Below are positions 35,790 through 43,717 of a stretch of 64,000 nucleotides of DNA, piece after piece. The stretch is from assembly GCA_018267315.1 (NCBI GenBank), contig JAFDYS010000009.1, forward strand, positions 1 to 64,000. Direction: 5' to 3'. The position numbers and the translations under genes are program-made. This stretch comes from Bacteroidota bacterium. Its GTDB lineage: Bacteria > Bacteroidota > Bacteroidia > Chitinophagales > UBA10324. Numbering within the stretch: the stretch's first letter is position 1; the number at the start of each line of letters is the position of its first letter. Under the pieces are notes generated by a model. It was not told the origin of the DNA, made no database searches, and saw nothing but the letters and a program-made list of their open reading frames with translations.

Positions 35790-35899
35790 ACTTCAAGAGA
35801 TTTGGCGCAAAGTAAAAGCGAAAAGGCGAGCGATGGCATGAAGTTTTGTTGCCATCCCCGCCTTCGTGATGTTGCAAGGAGTTGCACGATTCGAATGTA

Positions 35900-36457
35900 T
35901 TATTTCGGCGATGCCGTAAGCATACCGCTCACTTTCACATTCACCACCTCCGCAATTTCCTGCGAAACGATGGTGGGTATGGCAATGTCATGATCGGCCA
36001 GTTTCACATCAAAGGATGCTTTCACATACATGTTGTTTCCCTTCACGGTTACTGTACCGGGAACTGTTTTCGGTTTTGACACCCCATGAACCGTGAAATC
36101 ACCCGACACCGTAACGGAATAGGTTCCATCCTTCGTGAGATCCACATCATCCGTGATCTTGCCTTTGAAAGTGGCGTTGGGAAACTTGTCGCTCTCCACA
36201 TAATTCTCATTGAAGTGCTCCTGCATGAGTGCTTTTTTGAACACAAAGGATTTCATGGGCACTTTAAAGAAAATATCTTTCGTACTCTGATTGATTGCAC
36301 CGACAGCCTGTACAGATCGTGCATCAATATCCGCCACCGGTGTGGAGGAAAAGAAACTTACTGTGTCCGTCGTTCCGAGGAAAACGGGCTGTGCGCCGGC
36401 CATATTGCCGATTAAACCGGCAACAGTGGCCATAATGCAAACAAGAATGGTTTTCAT
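35900..36457 (-). CDS. YceI family periplasmic protein
   Basis: The 185-residue protein has a signal peptide (MKTILVCIMATVAGLIGNMAGA) and the YceI lipocalin-like signature: FFSSTPVADIDARS, FKVPMKSFVFKKALMQEHFNENYVESDKFPNATFKG and DFTVHGVSKPKTVPGTV. YceI proteins bind long isoprenoid or amide lipids in a beta-barrel pocket. It lies between the small lipoprotein and the DUF5777 barrel, 51 bases after the former. This co-occurrence recurs in Bacteroidota and suggests a shared electron- or lipid-carrier function. Confidence 0.88.
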   Translation of the reverse strand: MKTILVCIMATVAGLIGNMAGAQPVFLGTTDTVSFFSSTPVADIDARSVQAVGAINQSTKDIFFKVPMKSFVFKKALMQEHFNENYVESDKFPNATFKGKITDDVDLTKDGTYSVTVSGDFTVHGVSKPKTVPGTVTVKGNNMYVKASFDVKLADHDIAIPTIVSQEIAEVVNVKVSGMLTASPK

Positions 36458-36508
36458 GGTTTATGATTTAATGACGAAAAGCGTACAGTTATTTCAATTA
36501 GCGTGCCT

Positions 36509-36907
36509 TTAATTGTTGGGGAATCCCTGGTCGAGCCAGGTCTGAAGTTTCAGTTTATCGCAATCCGTCATGGCGGTCGGGCCATTGCTGATTGACTTTG
36601 GCATGGTGGCATTCGGCCCCAGTACAAACGTTACAATGTTATCCGGCGCCTCTGAGGCGAAGCCATCGTAGGTGGTATAATCAAACCCGCTGGCATTAGG
36701 ATCATTATTCGATTGATGGCAACTGCCGAAAGCCGGATCGTTGCAATAGGTATTCAGAATCGGAACAATGTCATTGGCATAAGAAATAACCTGTCCGTCC
36801 TGAATACACGGAGGCGTAACCACCGGTTCCGGGGTTTTATCCGTTGCACACGAAGCAAACAAGATCACACTAAATGAAATGAAACTAGCAAGGAAGTTTT
36901 TGCGCAT
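36509..36907 (-). CDS. Small lipoprotein, degenerate cytochrome c-like
   Basis: From ATG 36907 the product is 132 residues with a lipoprotein signal (MRKNFLASFISFSVILFASC, Cys20). An upstream ATG at 36928 overlaps the previous stop (ATGA) and is possible. The body has the layout of small c-type cytochrome lipoproteins: SYANDIVPILNTYC, a CH pair, and a C-terminal LKLQTWLDQGFPNN like the last helix. But the heme site reads Cys-x7-Cys-His instead of CxxCH, so covalent heme is uncertain. Second gene of the set after the CX4CH protein. Confidence 0.6.
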   Translation of the reverse strand: MRKNFLASFISFSVILFASCATDKTPEPVVTPPCIQDGQVISYANDIVPILNTYCNDPAFGSCHQSNNDPNASGFDYTTYDGFASEAPDNIVTFVLGPNATMPKSISNGPTAMTDCDKLKLQTWLDQGFPNN

Positions 36908-36924
36908 AGCGGGGTAAAAATAAT

Positions 36925-37782
36925 TCACTCATGGCTATAGAAAATCTTGCGGGTTTGTTGCGTGGTGTTGCCGTCAAACCGTACCAGGTACATGCCGCTG
37001 CTCAGGTGATTGCCCAGCTTCAGTGTACGGTTTATTTCACCGGCCGGGATGTTTTCGTCGAGCAGGTTACTGATGAGTCTTCCATTCATGTCAAAAAGCT
37101 GAATCAGCACTTGGCCGTTTTGGGGCTGATGAATGGACACATTCAATGCTCCGTAACCCAGACTTTGAATTTTGAAATCCGCCGCTTCCGCCACGGGTGT
37201 CACCACCCCGGTTCCCACTGAAGGATCAACGGACAAGGAAGTAGTGTAGATGTGATCGCCACTCTCTGAACCGTTTCCGTTTGCACAATTGCCGGAAGCA
37301 AAAAAGGTAAGATGGCCGCGATCAGTCACCGGCGCCTTCCACTGGAAACTCCATGTACTGGTGGAGCTTGCATTTTTATGTCCGAGATACTTACGGTGGT
37401 TTACCGCGCCATTTGATGGCTTTGAAACATTATTAGTTCCGTTCGGAATGATCCAGGTTCCAACTGAATCGCCATTGGCATCCACTACAGTGATTTCAAA
37501 ACCGAATTTGGTTTTACCGCTTTCCGCAGTGGCAACTGTCATGTCATACGTTTGACCCGGTACATACACCAGGTCTGTGTCGCTGAAGGTGATGCTCACA
37601 TTGCCTGTTCCGGAATTGGGGGTATTGTTGTGACAGCTGCTGGTTCCGCATGTGGTTTCTGTGGAGCCGATGTTCGCTCCCGTGCGACCCGCGGGTGGCT
37701 GATTGCTGTCAGTAAATGATTCTTTGACAAAAAGGGTGGTTAGCAGCACTACTGTGACAATAATTGCGGACAATTTTTTCAT
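36925..37782 (-). CDS. Choice-of-anchor-V-like T9SS protein with CX4CH motif
   Basis: A 285-residue secreted protein: signal peptide MKKLSAIIVTVVLLTTLFV, then ETTCGTSSCHNN with Cys45, Cys50 and His51, then a Reelin/choice-of-anchor-V-like beta domain (VYVPGQTYDMTVATAESGKTKFGFEI), and a T9SS C-terminal sorting domain (ALNVSIHQPQNGQVLIQLF, ending FYSHE). The family usually has a CxxCH site after the signal peptide; here it is CX4CH. The T9SS tail sends it across the outer membrane. First gene of the minus-strand set, with a promoter-like element just upstream. Confidence 0.72.
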   Translation of the reverse strand: MKKLSAIIVTVVLLTTLFVKESFTDSNQPPAGRTGANIGSTETTCGTSSCHNNTPNSGTGNVSITFSDTDLVYVPGQTYDMTVATAESGKTKFGFEITVVDANGDSVGTWIIPNGTNNVSKPSNGAVNHRKYLGHKNASSTSTWSFQWKAPVTDRGHLTFFASGNCANGNGSESGDHIYTTSLSVDPSVGTGVVTPVAEAADFKIQSLGYGALNVSIHQPQNGQVLIQLFDMNGRLISNLLDENIPAGEINRTLKLGNHLSSGMYLVRFDGNTTQQTRKIFYSHE

Positions 37783-37810
37783 TGTGGTAGGATTGGTTAA
37801 TTCGGGAGCT

Positions 37811-37818
37811 CAAAAATA
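37811..37818 (-). promoter_or_regulatory. Bacteroidota -7 promoter element TATTTTTG
   Basis: Read on the minus strand, the octamer fits TAnnTTTG exactly and lies 28 bases before the ATG at 37782. No clear TTG is seen 19 bases upstream, so only half of the usual promoter is present. It may start the transcript of the anchor-V / lipoprotein / YceI / DUF5777 set. Confidence 0.35.
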
Positions 37819-37886
37819 GAGGGTGATCTCATTAGCACGATATGACTTATGCCCGAACCGAGTAATTCGTGACCTGAGCAGGTATT

Positions 37887-38348
37887 TTACTCATTCGTAT
37901 AGCTTTCCAGAATCTGAGCAGCATGTCGTTTAGAGACCACTTTACTGAAGATTTTTTCAATTTTTCCTTTTTCATCAATCACGAAGGTGGTTCGCAGTAC
38001 CCCCATGTATTCATGTCCGAATAGCTTCTTCCATCCCCAGCAACCATAAGCCATGGTAATTTTTCGATCGGGATCAGCTAATAATGAAAAAGGTAAATGA
38101 AACTTATCTGCAAACTTTTTGTGTGACTTCTCGTCCTGCGGACTCACGCCCAGAATGATGAATCCTTTTTTCTTCAGCAGCGAAAAATTATCGCGCATGT
38201 TGCAGGCCTCTTCGGTACACGTGGGTGTGTCATCCTCAGGATAGAAATAAAGAATCACTTTCTTTCCCTTTAAGCCAGAAAGCTGAATCGTGTTGCCGTT
38301 TTGATCTTTGGCTTTGAATGCGGGTGCCTTGTCTCCTTCCTTTATCAT
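37887..38348 (-). CDS. bcp: Thioredoxin-dependent thiol peroxidase (Bcp/PrxQ)
   Basis: A 153-residue peroxiredoxin of the PrxQ/Bcp branch, of standard length. The peroxidatic Cys44 is in DDTPTCTEEACNMRD, and Cys49 five residues later is the resolving cysteine typical of this branch. WGWKKLFGHEYMGVLRTTFVIDEKGKI is the conserved later part. It reduces hydrogen and lipid peroxides with electrons from thioredoxin in the cytoplasm. It follows the glycosyltransferase gene by 29 bases on the same strand and may share its transcript. Confidence 0.93.
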   Translation of the reverse strand: MIKEGDKAPAFKAKDQNGNTIQLSGLKGKKVILYFYPEDDTPTCTEEACNMRDNFSLLKKKGFIILGVSPQDEKSHKKFADKFHLPFSLLADPDRKITMAYGCWGWKKLFGHEYMGVLRTTFVIDEKGKIEKIFSKVVSKRHAAQILESYTNE

Positions 38349-38377
38349 AGTTCATGTTTGCAGTGGATGATAATTCA

Positions 38378-39433
38378 TTACACTTCCCTTCGCTTAAAGT
38401 TCATTTTAGCACCGCACTCTTTTAGAAAACTGAGCAGCGCTTCGGCGATCTTCAGTTCGGTGAATCCTTCTGAAATAGTCTTGTATGCTTCCGCCGCAAT
38501 CTGTTCACGCCGCACTGCATCACGCTTCAAATCAAGAATCGATTCAGCCAATGCATCGGCATGGCAACCAATGGCCACAATGTCGTGCCCCGGATGAAAT
38601 ACTTCATATAGTGCCGGCGATTCGCGTGTGACAATGCATTTCTTTTTGGCGGCATAGTGAAACAGTTTATTCGGCACTACCCTCGCCGCTTTACCCGATC
38701 GCCCGAAAATGCCAAGACAAAGATCGAGTCTGCCAATGGCATCCGGCAGTTGATCATGCCGCAGCCATCCGTGCCTGATTACGTTGTTGAGCTTATTCTT
38801 TTGGATGAACCGTTCAAAGGAAGCATACATGGCACCGGCACCGATGATCTCAAATACAATATCCTCATTCCGCAGCAGCGCAGCGGCCTCCGCAATTATA
38901 TCAGCTCCCTGCAACGGTACAAAACTGCCGTAGAAGCCCGCATGGAACATAGCATCACTGTGCTTGTTTTCTGTAGGGAAAAATTCATCTGTGATATAGC
39001 CATCCTGCACCACCCCGATGCGGTCTTCCGCTATTCCATAACGGCGGCTGTAATATTTTTTCATCTCCAGCGTATCGGAAATAAGCAGGTCGGCTTTGCG
39101 CAGGGTAGTGAGATCAAATAAATATTTCATCGGCGCCTTGTGATAGTGCCCGTAATCCACCACCCGTGTGAGAAACGTGGAGATGAGAGGATCGAACACC
39201 ACAGGCGCCCGGCTGTATTGCTTCACCCAGCCCACGTCTTTATGACGGAATGCCGGCACGAGCACAAAGTCCGCTTCTGCTGAACGCTTCGAAAGCTCTT
39301 TTCCGTTTTCTCTGTTTCGTCCCGTAATGGAAAACAATTCGCACCCTGCGTGAGGATGCTTGCGCAAACCTTCTATAAGCACCCGTGTGCGGTGATAGGT
39401 GAATGAATCTTTGCCGCAGAAAAGAATCTTCAT
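38378..39433 (-). CDS. Glycosyltransferase, GT-B fold (GT4-like)
   Basis: The 351-residue protein starts KILFCGKDSFTYHRTRVLIEGLR; the acceptor domain holds FVLVPAFRHKD, and the C-terminal domain has HAGFYGSFVPLQGADIIAEAA, FEIIGAGAMYASFERF and NKLFHYAAKKKCIVTRESPALYEV around residue 250-275, matching GT4 donor-site layout. No signal peptide. It lies outside the main glycan locus beside bcp, so its substrate cannot be guessed from neighbours; a lipopolysaccharide or glycolipid role is possible. Confidence 0.7.
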   Translation of the reverse strand: MKILFCGKDSFTYHRTRVLIEGLRKHPHAGCELFSITGRNRENGKELSKRSAEADFVLVPAFRHKDVGWVKQYSRAPVVFDPLISTFLTRVVDYGHYHKAPMKYLFDLTTLRKADLLISDTLEMKKYYSRRYGIAEDRIGVVQDGYITDEFFPTENKHSDAMFHAGFYGSFVPLQGADIIAEAAALLRNEDIVFEIIGAGAMYASFERFIQKNKLNNVIRHGWLRHDQLPDAIGRLDLCLGIFGRSGKAARVVPNKLFHYAAKKKCIVTRESPALYEVFHPGHDIVAIGCHADALAESILDLKRDAVRREQIAAEAYKTISEGFTELKIAEALLSFLKECGAKMNFKRREV

Positions 39434-39481
39434 GTGATGTGGGGGACAAAGCTATGGCTTAGCCCTTCTTCTGCAACGAAA

Positions 39482-41239
39482 CTACTTTCTGAAGAGGAGG
39501 ATGAATGTTGCTTCATTGTTCACTTCATCTTTCACAATCAGTTTCAGCTCATGATTTCCTATGGGAAGTGAATCACCGATCTCGCATTGCATACGGTTGT
39601 TTTTCGCATCGTATTCAGTAAGCGTCCACTGATTATCTGTGAAGGCATTGTATTGGGTGATGCCGCTCAGGTTGTCGGAAACAGTAAATGAAATGTGGTT
39701 GCTTGTGATAAGCTGGTTCTGCGCGATGGCAGTAGTAATCTTCGGTTTTGCCGTGTCAAGCATCACAAAGTAATCACCGAAGTCACGGATTCTGGTGGCC
39801 AGAAAATTTCCATCCCACCGCGTGGTTTTACTACTGATGCGCCCGTTTTCATTCCGGTAAACAATCACCGCTTTTGACTTCAGTGTCTCTGGAATTTTAC
39901 GAGGCAGAATGGACAGGTCGCAAAAACTGTGAAGCGGTGTGAAAGCGTTGTGAACATGATGAATTGCGCTGAAAGATTTTTGCGCTGCTGCATTATCCAT
40001 TGAATAGACGAAATCCACATCTTCATACAGCACGCCGGCCGGAAGACTGAGTTTGATGCTGTCACTGTTGAATGTATTGGCACGATCAAATGCAAAATGA
40101 TTGGGTGAGGACGCCATCGCTTCCTTTTGCACGGCATTTGAAATCCTCTTCACTACGAACTGCAGCGATGAAGTATTTCCATTGTCATCCGTTGCTTTGA
40201 TTCGTATTTGGTGAAAAAGGGTGTCTTTCAACGCGATGAGGCCACGGTTCACCAGCGGTGAGTAAATCGTGTTCTTATCACCGGGCATTACAAATAATTT
40301 TTGAACGGCCGTTTTACTATTTCTCCAGGCCGCATAATCAAGATGCGCATTCACATACCGTCCGTTGGCAAAATCAAGGCGGTCCATCCGGAGAGAATAA
40401 ATCACACTTCCATCCAATACACATTCCAACTGATAGATGCCGTTGGTGGCTGAGTTGAGCAGGTCACGCGCATCCACGGCCAGACCAAAGGCAGCACTTG
40501 CCAGAAGAAGCGTATCAAATTGCGCCGCCAATTTGCTCTTTCCGGCCGCTGTTGTCTTGTTGATCACATGGTAGATGCTGTCACGCTTTGTAACCGCATA
40601 GCGCATTTCCTGACTGGCATTTCTTCCACCACTCAGGTCATATACATACAGTGCGGAGAATTGCGGCGGCTCCATATCCGTTATCGGAAGAAACTGTTTC
40701 GGATTGAGCGGATACGATTCACCGCCGGCATCGCGAATTTCAAAATGCAGGTGCGGGCCTTCAGAGCTTCCCGAGTTTCCCGAATAAGCAATCAGGTCTC
40801 CTTCTTTTACTGAAAACTTTGATGCGTCCGGAAACAACTCCACTTCAAAACTCTGCTTCGCATACTGTTGCTGCTTCACATATTTTGCAATGGCATCGTT
40901 GAACCGGTCGAGATGGCCATACACGGTCATGTACCCGTTGGGGTGCGTGATGTATAACACATTACCGAAGCCAAAGGGAGAAACTTTTATTCTGGAAACA
41001 TATCCGTCCGCTGCGGCATGTACGGCATAACCGGTTTTTCCATTCGTGCGGATGTCCCATCCGGTGTGATAATGATCCGTGCGCAATTCACCGAAGTTGG
41101 CGGAAAGCTGGATCGGAAGGTCAAGCGGATTGCGAAAGTTTGACTGCTGTGCAAGGGCGGCTTTTAAGAATAATAAAACCAAAGAGAAGCACAGGCACAG
41201 AGAAAATCTAACAGCGATCATCTTTTTCATCCGCGTCAT
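39482..41239 (-). CDS. M23 family metallopeptidase
   Basis: A 585-residue secreted endopeptidase. Signal peptide MTRMKKMIAVRFSLCLCFSLVLLFLKAALA; the M23 (LytM) zinc site comprises His58 and Asp62 in DHYHTGWDIR, with HLHFE (His163, His165) in GPHLHFEIRD. The 400-residue C-terminal part is beta-rich and of unknown role. M23 enzymes cut peptidoglycan cross-links. Its start overlaps the end of the symporter gene by four bases, so they form one transcript. The catalytic residues are all present. Confidence 0.88.
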   Translation of the reverse strand: MTRMKKMIAVRFSLCLCFSLVLLFLKAALAQQSNFRNPLDLPIQLSANFGELRTDHYHTGWDIRTNGKTGYAVHAAADGYVSRIKVSPFGFGNVLYITHPNGYMTVYGHLDRFNDAIAKYVKQQQYAKQSFEVELFPDASKFSVKEGDLIAYSGNSGSSEGPHLHFEIRDAGGESYPLNPKQFLPITDMEPPQFSALYVYDLSGGRNASQEMRYAVTKRDSIYHVINKTTAAGKSKLAAQFDTLLLASAAFGLAVDARDLLNSATNGIYQLECVLDGSVIYSLRMDRLDFANGRYVNAHLDYAAWRNSKTAVQKLFVMPGDKNTIYSPLVNRGLIALKDTLFHQIRIKATDDNGNTSSLQFVVKRISNAVQKEAMASSPNHFAFDRANTFNSDSIKLSLPAGVLYEDVDFVYSMDNAAAQKSFSAIHHVHNAFTPLHSFCDLSILPRKIPETLKSKAVIVYRNENGRISSKTTRWDGNFLATRIRDFGDYFVMLDTAKPKITTAIAQNQLITSNHISFTVSDNLSGITQYNAFTDNQWTLTEYDAKNNRMQCEIGDSLPIGNHELKLIVKDEVNNEATFILLFRK

Positions 41240-42702
41240 CCGTGTTCTATGATCGTGCGTTTTGAAATCAGAAGCAATCCAAGGAAAGTCAGCAAACCGT
41301 TTAGCACTAACACTTCAAATCCCAATTGGTAGCCGTTGAACCATTGCTGTGAATGGAGATTCACATAATAGCAAATCAGCGGCGAGACTACGCAAACCAC
41401 CGGAGCAAGTTTATCATGGATCTTTTTCTTCATGAACATGCCGAAACTGTAAAGTCCGAGCAATGGGCCGTAGGTGTACCCGGCAATGGCGAGCAAGGTG
41501 CTGATCACCGATGAATCAACATTCGCTCTGAAATAAATGATGCAAAGAAGAAAGACCACCGCAAAGGAGAAGTGAACCAGATAACGAATGCGTGTCCTTT
41601 TTCTTTCATCCATGTTTCTTTCAGGAAGATTGATGATGTCAATGCAAAATGCGCTTGTGAGTGCGGTGAGTGCACCATCGGCACTTGGATACAAGGCCGA
41701 AATCAATCCGATCAGGAAAATCAATCCCGCAATTTCTCCCAGGTGATCCAATGCAATCAGCGGAAAGAGCTGATCGGTGTGCGCCGGTATGGTGATGGAT
41801 TGCTGCTGCGCGAAAACAAAAAGCACCGCACCGAGCGTGAGAAACATCAGATTCACCAGCACGAGGATGAAACTGAAGGTGAACATGTTCTTCTGTGCTT
41901 CCTTCAGATTTTTACAACTGAGGTTTTTCTGCATCATCTCCTGATCAAGCCCCGTCATGGCTACTGTAATGAAAATGCCGCTGAGAAATTGTTTGCCGAA
42001 AAACTTCTTGTCCTTCCAATCCCAGAAAAAAGTTTTCGTGAGCTCTTTCTCATTGATTGCCGAAACCATCTGCGCGGGGGAATAACCCAGATGATTCATG
42101 ACCAATATCGTGCAAAGAATCAATGCCGCCAGCATGCAGGTGGTTTGAATCATATCCGTCCACACAATCGTTTTCACACCGCCCTTGAAGGTGTAAACGA
42201 GAATGAGCGCGATGATGACGGCGCCCGTGACGCCAAAAGGAATTCCCATCGGATCAAGCACAAAAACCTGAAGCATGTTCACCACAAGAAATACACGAAT
42301 GGAAGCACCAAGCGTTCTCGATAAAATGAAAAATAGCGAGCCTGTTTTGTAGGTGGTGTTGCCGAAGCGGTCGCGCAGATACGTGTAAATGGAAGTGAGG
42401 TTGAGCCGATAGTACAAGGGCAGCAACACCAGTGCAATAATGAAGTAGCCGAACAAATAACCGAGCACAATCTGCATGTAAGCAAACTGCTTCGTTCCTA
42501 CCTCGCCGGGCACACTCATGAACGTGACTCCGCTGAGTGAGGTGCCGATCATGCCGTACGCCACGATGTACCACTTTGATTTTTTGTTACCGATGAAGAA
42601 AGATTGCGCATTCGCGCCGCGTGCTGTGTAGAATGAAATGAAAAGAAGAACAATGAAATAGAGAAAGACGATGGAGAGAATGAGGGCCGGTGACATCTGC
42701 AA
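41236..42702 (-). CDS. Sodium:solute symporter family protein
   Basis: The 488-residue protein has about thirteen hydrophobic helices and the SSS-family sequence IGNKKSKWYIVAYGMIGTSLSGVTFMSVPGEV near the N-terminus, then FKGGVKTIVWTDMIQT and YPSADGALTALTSAFCIDI. The family moves sugars, amino acids, nucleosides or ions with sodium across the inner membrane; the substrate cannot be read off. It is upstream of the M23 peptidase with a four-base overlap. The start at 42702 yields a normal N-terminus. Confidence 0.88.
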   Translation of the reverse strand: MQMSPALILSIVFLYFIVLLFISFYTARGANAQSFFIGNKKSKWYIVAYGMIGTSLSGVTFMSVPGEVGTKQFAYMQIVLGYLFGYFIIALVLLPLYYRLNLTSIYTYLRDRFGNTTYKTGSLFFILSRTLGASIRVFLVVNMLQVFVLDPMGIPFGVTGAVIIALILVYTFKGGVKTIVWTDMIQTTCMLAALILCTILVMNHLGYSPAQMVSAINEKELTKTFFWDWKDKKFFGKQFLSGIFITVAMTGLDQEMMQKNLSCKNLKEAQKNMFTFSFILVLVNLMFLTLGAVLFVFAQQQSITIPAHTDQLFPLIALDHLGEIAGLIFLIGLISALYPSADGALTALTSAFCIDIINLPERNMDERKRTRIRYLVHFSFAVVFLLCIIYFRANVDSSVISTLLAIAGYTYGPLLGLYSFGMFMKKKIHDKLAPVVCVVSPLICYYVNLHSQQWFNGYQLGFEVLVLNGLLTFLGLLLISKRTIIEHG

Positions 42703-42744
42703 ATCTTACGGCGGCAAATTAACCATCAGGCAGCATGCAGCCGT

Positions 42745-43647
42745 CTAATTCGGGAGAAGGTTTTCAATAGCATGTCTGAGATCTGAATGCTCCCATAAAA
42801 ATCCTTCTGCCTGAATTTTATCGGAGGTGCACCGTTGGCCGCCGAGCAACGTATCACCGAAGCCACCAAGCATGAGTCGCATTAAAAACTCCGGCAAAGG
42901 GAAATTGATTTTCTTTTTGCCGCGAACATTGCCAATTTCATTCACAAGTTCCTTGAATGAAACCGGATTCGGTGCTACGGCATTGTAAACGCCGCGCATT
43001 GTTTCATTTTTTAACGCGCTCAAATACATTCTGCATAAGTCATCAATATGAATCCAAGAGTAGAACTGTCTTCCGTTTCCGAAGATGGGAGCAATGCCGA
43101 ATTTCATGGACAGAATTAATGGCGGCAATGTTCCTCCTTCTTTCGCCAGTACAATTCCTGTCCGGAAAATCACAACCCTTTTGTTGAGTTGCTGAAATTG
43201 GTTTGCTGCCTCTTCCCACTTCACACACACTTCTGCAAGAAAATCATTTCCCGCCGGTGCCTTTTCATCCAGCCACCGGTCACCGCCGTCGCCATAGTAA
43301 CCAATGCCGGAAGCGGAGATGAATGTCTTCACCTTGTTCGGCACTATCTTCATTTGGTCGAAAATCAATTGAGCGGTATCAATCCGGCTGGAAAGAATTT
43401 TTCTTTTGTAACCGGATGTCCAGAGCCATGCCACACTGGCGCCCGCCAAATGAATGACATGATCCGTTTCAGTCAATGCTTCCGCCGGTATAAACTTCTT
43501 TTCAGGATTCCACGTAAACACCGTTACACCCGGTGCGGCTGTCTTGCTTCGCGTGAGCCAACAAACTTCATATCCCTCTTTTTGCAGCCGTGCGGTTAAC
43601 TGCCGCCCGATCAATCCCGAACCACCTGTGATAAGTACACGTTCCAT
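42745..43647 (-). CDS. TIGR01777 family epimerase (SDR, YfcH-like)
   Basis: From ATG 43647 the product is 300 residues and begins MERVLITGGSGLIGRQL, the SDR nucleotide-binding glycine motif; the frame runs 57 bases further but has no support. Later landmarks are HLAGASVAW, FISASGIGYYGDGGDRWLDE, WEEAANQFQQLNKRVVIFRTGIVL and FLMRLMLGGFGDTLLGGQR, the hallmarks of TIGR01777 epimerases. The substrate is unknown in all members. It diverges from the peptide-binding lipoprotein with 70 bases between starts. Confidence 0.88.
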   Translation of the reverse strand: MERVLITGGSGLIGRQLTARLQKEGYEVCWLTRSKTAAPGVTVFTWNPEKKFIPAEALTETDHVIHLAGASVAWLWTSGYKRKILSSRIDTAQLIFDQMKIVPNKVKTFISASGIGYYGDGGDRWLDEKAPAGNDFLAEVCVKWEEAANQFQQLNKRVVIFRTGIVLAKEGGTLPPLILSMKFGIAPIFGNGRQFYSWIHIDDLCRMYLSALKNETMRGVYNAVAPNPVSFKELVNEIGNVRGKKKINFPLPEFLMRLMLGGFGDTLLGGQRCTSDKIQAEGFLWEHSDLRHAIENLLPN

Positions 43648-43717
43648 CTTGATAAATTTCAGTAAAAGAAATGACCCCGCATTGAAAGTTGCTACATTCA
43701 CCACTCAAAGGTGCTCT

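Noticed and set aside
41572..42324. A 250-codon plus-strand frame opposite the sodium:solute symporter
   Set aside because: Charged, low-complexity translation, antisense to conserved membrane helices.
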